Source: Intoshia linei (Eukaryota > Orthonectida > Rhopaluridae). Taken from it: a stretch of DNA of 26,509 nt. The translations under genes were made by a program, and so were the position numbers. Below, piece after piece: positions 19,001 through 26,509 of the stretch. Each line of letters starts with the position of its first letter. Position 1 is the first letter of the stretch. Location: positions 1 through 26,509 of the forward strand of contig LWCA01000465.1 in the NCBI GenBank assembly GCA_001642005.1, given 5' to 3'. The notes below the pieces were generated by a model, which had not been told where the DNA came from, did not search any database, and saw only the letters and a list, made by a program, of their open reading frames with translations.

Positions 19001-22000
19001 AATCTTACCTCTGAACTGTTTAAAAACCCCTGGGGCATCGCCTCTAAAGTTTTGAACAATATATCGCTCACAGTAACTAATATATGACAATTTTCTTAAA
19101 AATATTATTTTAAATATAAATTTTTTTATACAAATAGCTATAAAGATTATCGTATATTATACATATTATTATAAATTATCGTCTAGCGAATCATGAACGC
19201 CGAATTAATAAAAAAACCGATTCCAAGAGAAAACTGAAATAAATAAAAAAAAAAATATAAATTGAAAATTAATTGTTATGAAAATAATTATTATTATGAA
19301 ATTTACTATACAAAATAAATTAAATTTTGCTCATTATTCATATTTTGAAGTGCTTTGCTCCAGGGTTTTTTTTAATCTTTTTTATATAATTTTTTGATAA
19401 TTGTGTATCATTCAACCCTATCTTCCACGTATGAGGTGGCACTTTTGTATTTTCGCAAAAAAAGTGAAAAAATTCACACCCCTAATGCACTACATTACGT
19501 AATTTACACACATGTAACATTGATTTTAGAAATGTAATCAAATATAATAAAAAAAGTGCCCGCTTCCAAATATTGAATAGAACAACAAATTACCAAATTA
19601 ATATTTGCATCATTCTGATACTTTTGAATGTGAGTAAAATTAATATCTGCTGCAAAAATGGAACACAGATAAAGTCTCCTGGAGTACTGTCCATAATTTA
19701 AAAGATTAAATCTTTCTTTAACGAAACTTTCCCTGGACATGTTTGATATAAATTTAAAAATGAGATTATCATCATAATCTAAAAATGTTTCAATGTCGTC
19801 TCTATAAACACTTCTAACTATGAGCCTTAAAATGTGAGGTTTAAAAAAGATGTACTTATCGAGTAAAGGCTGTTGAGAAGCAATAATGACGGATGAATTA
19901 TGTAGCATTTGAATGGACCTTTCAATTAATTTTGTATACAATGCATTACTGTTTGTGACATTTGGTTCCTTGTTAACCTTCAAATACGAATCAAATATTA
20001 ATTGTACAAAGTCTTGACGATACATGTAAGTATCTTGTAAATTTTTTATTGTACTCGTAATAAAATTGTGTAATGTGGGGTTTACTTCATAGGATACTTT
20101 GTCTGTAGATTTAACAAATTTGTGTAAATCAATACAAATCATTTCTAAATTGAATATCAAAGATTTAATAGAATTTACATCGTTTGAATTTGAAACGAAA
20201 TAAACGTTCTGGACGAGTCGAGTGTTTTCACCAATATTACAATAATTAATTAAAGATTGGTATTGATCAAATTTAGGATCATTCAATGTTTTAGTGGTGT
20301 CATTTTCAATTTTAAAATTGTCGAGATGAAAATTGATTTCAAAGTTCAATTTTTCCAAGGTTTTTTGGATTTCAGTCATTTTATCAGAGTCTAGGAATAA
20401 ATTTATGGAAAGCCTAGCGTCTTTAATTTTTTTTTTCGATTTGTTGGGATTAGAGCCATCTTTACAAAACCATGAAGCGTGTGCAACTTTTCGTATTAAA
20501 CTTTGATGTGTTTTGAAATTTTTATTTATAATTGATTTTTTGGGTACCAAATCTTTTTTTTTGATAATTTCATTAATAATATCAATTTTCGTTCCAACTA
20601 AAACTATCGTACTGGATTCAGTCATCATTCTGATTTTTCGAATGTGATTCCCTATGAAATGATTAAAAATTGATTCCGAATTCATTTTCTCTTCCCTTAT
20701 ATGCGACATGTAATCATGCGTGTCAAATATGATGAGATATACTGATTTTTCATTGAAATACATAAATTGAGGATACGAAAAAATGTCTTCACTGCTTAAA
20801 TTGTATATAATGGTTTTAATTTTTCTTGGAGTAGTCCAAAGACATTGTTTAATAAAGCATTCGGTCGTTCTACGCAAATACGCAATAAAATTATTAGTTG
20901 CATTGTAATTTATGATTGATTCTGTATTAATTGAGGTTGAATTTGGAGTATTCTCTTTGATCAAATTTCTATTTGGTTTTGCCTGATTGATTTTCTTGAT
21001 AGGCACAGATAAACTGCATTTACTTTTAATCAAATTGGAAATTGTGTTACTAACTCCACAATGAGGTGAACCAAAAAAAATTAACTTTACCCTATTCAAG
21101 CTTTCAAAAGACTTGACACTTAAATCGGTTAAATGTTGCAAAATCGGTTCAATTTTATCACTTTTCCAAATATTTGGAGGTGGTGTTTCTAAAGGGTTTT
21201 TATGTAACCACAGCCCAATTTTTTTAAATCGGGCATATTCATGAACTCGGTCTAAATTTACCAAGTTTTCCAAGTTTAAATCCAAAAATGTAATGTCATT
21301 GTCACACAAATTTAATGTTGACAAATTTGTACATTCATACAGAGATGTCGGCAAATGAACCACCTTATTTGATTCAATAGAAAAAAACTCCAATCGCTTT
21401 AAATTACCAATATTTTCAGGTAAATTTTCAATTTTGTTAAAACCCAAATTAATGTATTTCAATTTTAACATGTTGCACATTTTAGTAGGTATCAGTCTAA
21501 TACGATTGTGATCCAAGTGTAAATTAACCAAATTTTTCAAATGTACAATATCATTATCAATACACTCAATCACATTTTTACACATGTTTAAGGTTTCGAG
21601 TGTTTCAATCATGTATATTGAATCTGGTATTATATTGAAATAATTTTCTGATAGTACCAATCGACTCAAATTTAAAAATTGAGTTTCAGGTAAATTGTTA
21701 ATGTGTGTTTTGGTTAAATCCAATTCTTGTATTGATGGTAAATCAAATATTACTGGTGGTAAATGCTCCGATTGTATTTTCCCGTTTTTTAGTAAAGTGT
21801 CCATGTATTCATCTACAGATGTACAGAATGAGAGGTAATTGATTTTTAAAATTTTCAATCTTTTCAGTTCAACTAATGTGTCGGGTAAACTGGTCATTTT
21901 ATTGCCCCATAATTTTAATATCGACAAATCTTGACAAAATGCCAATTCGGCTGGTAGAGTATCTATACCAGTTTCCTCCAAGTTTAGTTCTTTTAGATTG

Positions 22001-24122
22001 TCAAAATTTCCAATTCGTGTTGGAATTATAGTGAGTTTATTTCGGGACAGGTTTAATGTTTTTAATGATGTTAATTCGAAACATACTTGGGGTATATGGA
22101 TCAGATTACATTCTCGCAATGATAGGTATTCCAATTTTTTCAGTTTCATTAATGTCTCAGGCATACATGTGTTGTCGTTTGGGTGGGTACATTTTAGTGC
22201 ATTTTTTTGCAAATTTAAATGTCGTAAATTTTCTAAATTCCCCATGTTTTCAGGTAGTGAACGTATGTTGTTGAATGAGAGGTCCAAATGTGTCATTTGT
22301 GTTTCTATATAATAATAATATAATATGTAAAAAAACTCTGAGTCAACCCGATAATAAAATATATTCGTAAAATAATGTTTTATCATAAAAAAATAAATTT
22401 CCGCTAAATCATAATAACAAATTCTGACAATTATTTTATACAATTCTCGATTACATACCATTTTCGATACAAAAAGGATGAAAAAATTTAAAAATGAATG
22501 GTTTTAAATGGTATTTGTTAATAATTTTTTTCAGTTGGCTTTATAGTTATTTTACAGCCTTAATTTTAAAAAAAGGGATTTTAAGTTGAGAATAATGTTT
22601 TTTTATAAAATTTTAAATGTGAAATTATGAGTCATTTTTTGATAAAAAAATTAAAAAATGAAAAGTATTAGAGAAGGAAATTTATGAAAATTTTGAAAAT
22701 CTAGGACTATAATCATATAACAATAAACAAATCATATAAATATGCCGTACTGACCCGTTTATATAAAAATAAAAATAACTGGTTATTTATATCAGTATTC
22801 TCCACCCTTTTTCGCTTTTAACCACTACGATGGTATTGAAATTTAGAGTCCTAAATTTAAAAATACCCCAATTGCTAATACAGTTTTTCAAGAGTGATGC
22901 AGTATTTAATTATTATTAAATTCTACTATAACAAAGATATAAATAATACCTCATCAAAAAATTAAAACATTTTACAAAAAAACAATAAAATATAAAATCT
23001 ACGATAATAAATGAGTAGTATTATAGATATTACCTGTAATAAATATTATTTATCCATTGCGCCATGCTAATTTATAATAAAATCAACTTAATCATAAATA
23101 TTAAGGCCCAAATAGTTAATAGTATATTACAAGCAATATTTGTTGCTTTTTAATTTGTGTTATTTAATATATTTCATAAAAATCGTTGCATATTATCTTA
23201 CTTATGGAGAATCTGCATATTTCAATTCAAAACATGATGATGGTTCAGATCTTATAGGGATTTTTATTTTAATTTATATAAATTTATATTTTTATTGTTA
23301 TCAGCTCAAAATGTATTATATATCTAGCTAAAATCCTTATTTGGTAGGTTAATTTTAGTTTTTATTCAAAACGTTTCGATACTTTTTATTTTTTTGTTTG
23401 TCTCACAGGTTCCGTAGAAAAAATTAAGAAATACATTGGTTTCCTGTGTTATATTATATATAATACATATATACTAATATATTATACATTGTAATATGAT
23501 TTACACCTATATCATATTAAAAAACCCCAATTTCAATCTTAAAATTAAAAAAACATATAATCTGGGACTCGTTTGATATTCATTACCATGGTCATAAATC
23601 TTCGCCTCAGAAACTTACATCCTTATAGTCAAAATCCCAAATGACCCTATTTTTAAAAAATTAAAAAAGTTTTAAAATTTTATAAAACATAAATTCTATG
23701 ATAGTTTTTAAACCCCAAAAAAGTTCATGCTCCAAATCGATCAATGGTGAAACAAGTTTTTGAACCACAGGAAAAAAACTGTATACTACAATATATTCCT
23801 AATTTTAGTTTTTCTGGTATTTATGTTTTTTATTTGTTAGGTTTGTAATTATAATTTTTCATGAACCCCAAAAACTGATGTGGACCGCCAGGGTCCACAT
23901 GGAGCTCGTTTAGAATAGTTGATTTATATTTTATGAAATGTCCACCTGTCCAAGAAAATAAAAGCGTTGGATTGATTTTTAATACATTTTTAATTAGAAC
24001 AAATTACTGGACAATATCGCCATTGGAACATTGGTTAATCCTTTATTATTGTAGACTATATTTTTTTTAATATTCTCATCTTGATTATCTTGTTCAGTTT
24101 TGATATTAACGATTTGAATCAT
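16022..24122 (-). CDS. LRR-Roc-COR (ROCO) protein, MFHAS1-like, 3 exons, degenerate GTPase site
   Basis: Exons in gene order: 24122-24008, 22304-19594 and 16615-16022, giving 1139 residues plus stop (human MFHAS1 is about 1050). Domains: leucine-rich repeats about 28-400, ending in WLHKNPLETPPP as in ROCO proteins; Roc about 443-760; COR from about 765 to the end. COR shows IERSIQMLHNSSVII, FFKPHILRLIVRS and, across the last junction, LADLRLIYKV and FIVP. There is no kinase domain, which separates it from LRRK and fits MFHAS1, an intracellular scaffold linked to innate signalling in vertebrates. In Roc the P-loop reads GSPHCGVS (450-457, V for the lysine) and G3 reads DTHD (566-569, no glycine), while G4 TKID (610-613) is intact, so nucleotide binding is doubtful. 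The long frame alone would start at 22461 with an unrelated aromatic-rich head; exon 1 replaces it in phase. Confidence 0.88.
17295..17950. repeat. Dispersed repeat R1, copy 4
   Basis: It begins AACCTTACTTATATAAAATAA, followed by ATGTATGTCTATTT. It then has three or so tandem sub-units around CAAACGAGTCCTAGAATT, GGTCAAAACCCCAATTA and ATATCTTCACGACCAAAA. It ends with GAAGCCTTCACGACC and TTTAGTATTTATGT, matching copy 1 near 4927-4963. It lies inside the ROCO intron. Confidence 0.7.
17989..18613. mobile_element. hAT-like element, 625 bp, in ROCO intron
   Basis: The left end reads CATTGATTTCCCATTGAGGGTCCCTGGACCCC. The right end, reversed, reads CAGTGGTTCC. The flanks CTCTAAAG (17981-17988) and CCTTAAAG (18614-18621) match at 6 of 8. 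There is no transposase. Most of the interior (18242-18560) is the reversed GGTAAAA-type tandem array. This is an old non-autonomous copy. Confidence 0.75.
18242..18560 (-). repeat. Reversed tandem array of the GGTTGGTAAAA monomer
   Basis: On the minus strand it reads AAAGGTTGGTAAAATTGGATTT, then TTTAGTAAAATAGGATTTTTC, then AAAAAAATATTGGAAAAAGG, repeated about three times. These are the same building blocks, in the same order, as in 7068-7360. Confidence 0.7.
18922..19486. mobile_element. Inverted-repeat element, 565 bp, in ROCO intron
   Basis: The ends are ATTAGGGGTGTGAA and its exact reverse complement (14 bp). Sequence inward of the ends also resembles (GTGGAAGGGTGCAT and CCACGTATGAGGTGGCAC regions). 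The target duplication is unclear: ATGCAT and ATGCAC flank the ends. The AGGGGTGTGAA terminus is hAT-like. No coding capacity. Confidence 0.7.
22743..22915. repeat. Dispersed repeat R1, partial copy 5
   Basis: It carries CCGTTTATATAAAAATAAAAA, then GAGTCCTAAATTTAAAAATACCCCAATTGCTAATACAGTTTTTC. The second phrase matches copy 2 (10480-10513), including CCCAATTTCTAATACAGTTTTTC. Strongly decayed. Confidence 0.5.
23520..23860. repeat. Dispersed repeat R1, partial copy 6
   Basis: Two sub-units with AAAACCCCAATTTC, ACATATAATCTGGGACTCG, CCTCAGAAACTTACATCC, GTCAAAATCCCAAATGACCC and TTTTATAAAACATAAATTCT. They match the tandem sub-units of copies 2 and 4. Ends near TGGTATTTATGTTTTT. Confidence 0.6.
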
Positions 24123-24724
24123 TTTGTTTACTAATATTTTCTAACAATTTAAAATACTAAAATCTGAAATAATTTCATTTTTTATGATCCTATATGAATG
24201 TATTGTTTATAATCAAATCATGTTTAATAAAAATTGCTTAGTAAGTATATAGAAAACAAATAGTGAAATTTAAAATATCTAAATTGTGCCGTGTAAAATC
24301 TACACTGTAGATTATGATGGATATTTTTTTGATAAAACGATAACGGCATTAAATGTATTCCGTTTTAAAAAATAATGATAATTGAAATATTAAATGTATA
24401 CTTTTTAAATATACCTAAATTTGAAGTAGATTTATTTTTAAATTAAATGTATTTTTTATCTATCACAGGTAATATCATTAAAATTTTTTTAAATAAATTT
24501 ACACATCATATTGTTTGGGCGGAATTTATTTAACAGATAATTTTTTATCATTACAATGATAACAAATTAAAATTAATCACGAAAATTGGTGGCAACGTTG
24601 ATCATCGCAGCGATATGATATTTTAGGTAACTTTTACTTACAATTAAAGTTTAAAGATCATATATTACATATCGCAAAACATTGAATCATAATATGGGTT
24701 TTTCATTCTCTCATTTCATTCATT
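24123..24724. promoter_or_regulatory. 5' flank of the ROCO gene, probable promoter region
   Basis: This is the minus-strand upstream region of the ROCO start codon. No specific promoter element can be named. It contains a 73-bp sequence (24387-24459) that is 68/73 identical, inverted, to 2088-2160 in the GCLC intron, about 265 bp upstream of the ATG. Confidence 0.35.
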
Positions 24725-24732
24725 CTCTAGAG

Positions 24733-25409
24733 CAGCCATTCTCAACGGGGTCCACAGCACTTTTTTGGGGTCCATGAAAATTATATACATTTATTACATA
24801 TTATAAACATTTTCAATAACATAAAGTCGTTTTTAAAACATAAAGACTCAGAAATACTAATTATATAACGTAAAAACCATGTAAAAGTAAATTCTTTGGT
24901 ATTAAATTAAATTACTTACAAGTGTAAAAACTTATTGGGAAACCTCCATTGTTCTATTTTAGGAGCAGCGTTTTTATTTAATTATTTAATTAAAATTTAT
25001 GACCGAGCCAAGTTTCTAGTCATAAAAAAAGCTTTAAATTTCAAATTGAAAATGGGACAAAAAATCAGTCAATATTCATGATTCTATGAAACATCAACCA
25101 AAGGATATAAAATATTAATTTTTCACAGGGAAGATAGATAATATAGACTTTTTATTGATCTGATAAAATATCTAGTAAACAATTAATAATATACTGTAAA
25201 CAATATCTGAAAAACATGTTCCATTTTGGGAACATTGACGGGTTAAAGGTTAATATTAATAGTTCATCAAGTTTATCATCTCGCAAAAATAGAGTATTCC
25301 ATGTCTTTTGACCATCATTCGTTTCACCCAAATGTAATGATTCATTAAAAATTGTCATTATTATTAATTTTTTTTAGGGTCCACAGCGAAAAAGGGTTGA
25401 GAATGCCTG
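24733..25409. mobile_element. hAT-type element, 677 bp, perfect 8-bp target duplication
   Basis: The ends are CAGCCATTCTCAAC and, reversed, CAGGCATTCTCAAC (13 of 14), each followed by GTCCACAGC-like subterminal sequence. The flanks at 24725-24732 and 25410-25417 are both CTCTAGAG, the same 8-mer as at the 5544 element although the termini differ. Inside, on the minus strand, a coding-looking frame (25358-25152) begins just inside the terminal repeat. No transposase motif is recognised in it. Confidence 0.9.
25152..25358 (-). other. Coding-like 68-codon frame inside the 24733 hAT-type element
   Basis: It starts at an ATG about 20 bp inside the GGACCC subterminal block. Roughly the first 55 codons have mixed composition (charged and aromatic residues, e.g. 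GETNDGQKTW, LRDDKLDELL, FPKWNMFF), then it fades into A/T-rich sequence. I do not recognise it. It may be a captured host exon, the relic of an element protein, or chance. Confidence 0.3.
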
Positions 25410-25460
25410 CTCTAGAGCGACATTCATTTGAGCGATGTATTGTTGGAGCGATTTCTCTAA

Positions 25461-25941
25461 GAGCAACATAATCATCGATTTTACTAATTTATCATATCAT
25501 TGATTTTTTCAAAAATTTTTAGTGGGTTCTTGATACATATTTTATTATTACAATCAATTCTTTTATATATGAACATCCTAGAATATGAACTCAGCTCAAT
25601 ATGAACACGACAATTTTGTTTGAACAAACATTGATTGGACATTTCGAAACTTTTAATTATATTATTATCGCCATTCATATATGTTCATATTACAGTATAG
25701 TATGAACATGATCAAAACCTGGTCCCTTCATGTTCATATAGAACAAAATTGACTGTATTTTTATTATCTTATATTCATTATTTTTGACCCGAAATTGCCT
25801 TCAAAGTTTTTAAAAAATCATAAAAAAATGATCCCATAATAATCCAATAAATTTTTCGTCATTGTAATTAATGAAACAACAAAAATATGGTCAAAAAATC
25901 AATATTATAATAAATTAACAAAATCGATGATTATGTTGCTC
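25461..25941. mobile_element. Inverted-repeat element, 481 bp, with roughly 50-bp arms
   Basis: The left arm reads GAGCAACATAATCATCGATTTT, then A-C-TAATTTATCAT and ATTGATTTTTT. The right arm is its reverse complement with a few changes (G-T-TAATTTATTAT). A third copy of the arm is at about 5140-5205. The interior (25565-25745) carries a cluster of TATGAACA words in both orientations. The target duplication is unclear and no coding capacity is seen. Confidence 0.7.
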
Positions 25942-25969
25942 AACTTAATGTTCGCCGTTTTCACCTAGA

Positions 25970-26210
25970 AAATGGGTGCATAACGTGCGGCCGTAAGAGC
26001 GTTTATGTGCGGCCGTGGGCAATAAATCTGATCATAATGCAATATATCATTTTACTTCAAATTGAAAAGTTAAAATAAGATTATATTCAAGGTCTATTTA
26101 AAATATTTTAATCAAAAAGTTATATTCTTGACTTTGCCCCAGTTTCTCGAATGTTAGCTAAGGGCACACAAAATCAAGGCAGTCACTGATATCTTTTTTT
26201 ATGTCATTAT
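25970..26210. mobile_element. Left part of a second copy of the 6763-7747 hAT-like family
   Basis: It aligns from GGGTGCAYAACGTGCG through CTGATCATAATGCAATATATC, TTGACTTTGCCCCAGTTTCT, GGGCACACAAAATCAA and GCAGTCACTGA with 6763-6990. It differs by an insertion near 25989-26020 with two GTGCGGCCGT words. Homology stops near 26210, and no right end is seen before the window ends. Confidence 0.8.
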
Positions 26211-26509
26211 TAGGGCGATTTTTTTTAACCTATAAAAACAAAAAAATTTAAATTACAAATCAAATTTATTTAACTTTTGGAAAAAAAATCACGTAGTGTT
26301 GTTTTTTTCGTTAAATTTTTTTCTAAACTGTGATGAAATCTCTTAGTCGCCATAATAATAATATTTCTGGGGCCTTGTCGGCTGTAGCACTGTTATATAA
26401 ATTTTAAGACATAATTTTATTGCCATTATTAGATAGTTGTCGTAGAACAAGCAGTGTTGTCTTATGTCCGTAAATATCTAATTCAGGGTTTCATAACCTT
26501 TTTTAAATT
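26211..26509. other. Window end, no gene seen
   Basis: A/T-rich sequence with a less biased patch at 26360-26400. CAGGGTTTCATAACC at 26485 resembles a hAT left terminus after a CTAATT flank, but the window ends before it can be tested. Confidence 0.35.

Larger units (their letters stand above)
16616..19593 (-). other. 2,978-nt intron of the ROCO gene, inside the COR domain
   Basis: The donor is GTAATTT after ...NINL, and the acceptor ATTAG comes before VIDILADL, in phase 0. COR homology continues directly across the join, so no exon need be missing. The intron holds an R1 copy (17295-17950), a hAT-like element (17989-18613) and an inverted-repeat element (18922-19486). It is some 70 times longer than the small introns of the neighbouring GCLC gene. 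Confidence 0.8.
22305..24007 (-). other. 1,703-nt first intron of the ROCO gene
   Basis: It runs from a GTAATTT donor after codon 38 plus one base to a TATATAG acceptor. It contains partial R1 copies (22743-22915 and 23520-23860) and a perfect 9-bp hairpin at 23879-23901 (ATGTGGACC, 5-nt loop, GGTCCACAT) that resembles hAT subterminal sequence. No other exon is needed or seen. Confidence 0.75.

Noticed and set aside
21998-22312. Plus-strand frames opposite the ROCO gene
   Set aside because: They are shadows of the LRR coding strand.
22305-22461. N-terminal extension of the ROCO long frame from the ATG at 22461
   Set aside because: Its aromatic-rich residues do not resemble an LRR head, and an in-phase splice to the exon at 24008-24122 restores the first repeat. 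It is treated as intron.
23140-23331. 63-codon plus-strand frame as a small membrane protein
   Set aside because: It is inside ROCO intron 1 and its hydrophobic composition is what random A/T-rich sequence gives.

Overview
This window is very A+T-rich nuclear DNA from an intron-bearing eukaryote, almost certainly an animal. It carries three conserved multi-exon genes: glutamate-cysteine ligase catalytic subunit, an SLC35B1-type ER nucleotide-sugar transporter, and an LRR-Roc-COR (ROCO) protein closest in layout to MFHAS1. It also holds one orphan gene for a probable secreted protein. Introns as short as 34-45 nt sit beside introns swollen by repeats. Divergent proteins, extreme A+T content, hAT-type inverted-repeat elements and a Tc1 relic suggest a fast-evolving and possibly parasitic metazoan (a myxozoan or orthonectid would fit), but nothing here fixes the species.

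Layout. Positions 1-1024 hold local repeats and no recognised exon. The GCLC gene runs 1025-4024 on + (11 exons seen, N-terminus missing). Positions 4025-7933 are nested repeats, including two clear hAT-like elements (5544-5858 and 6763-7747). SLC35B1 lies at 7934-9988 on - (6 exons). Positions 9989-13628 hold dispersed repeat R1 and a broken Tc1/mariner transposase tail. The secreted orphan is at 13629-14354 on +, followed by a gene-poor stretch. The ROCO gene occupies 16022-24122 on - (3 exons, two large introns filled with R1 copies and two inverted-repeat elements). The last 2.4 kb is again repeats: a hAT-like element with a perfect 8-bp target duplication, a 481-bp inverted-repeat element, and a second copy of the 6763 family.

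The genes are unrelated housekeeping or signalling genes with no operon logic: glutathione synthesis, ER nucleotide-sugar import, an intracellular scaffold GTPase-like protein and a secreted protein. The exon structures were worked out by hand. Reading frames close exactly across all proposed junctions (544, 337 and 1139 residues), which is the main support for them. For ROCO this revealed a first exon at 24008-24122 that completes the first leucine-rich repeat and replaces the apparent start within the long open frame.

The most notable signals are a ROCO GTPase-like domain that has lost its P-loop lysine and its G3 glycine; a GGTTGGTAAAA-type tandem monomer shared by several inverted-repeat elements and a GCLC intron; and two different hAT-like families inserted at the same CTCTAGAG site within two copies of one host repeat. 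I did not find a convincing new multi-gene system, CRISPR array, tRNA or rRNA.
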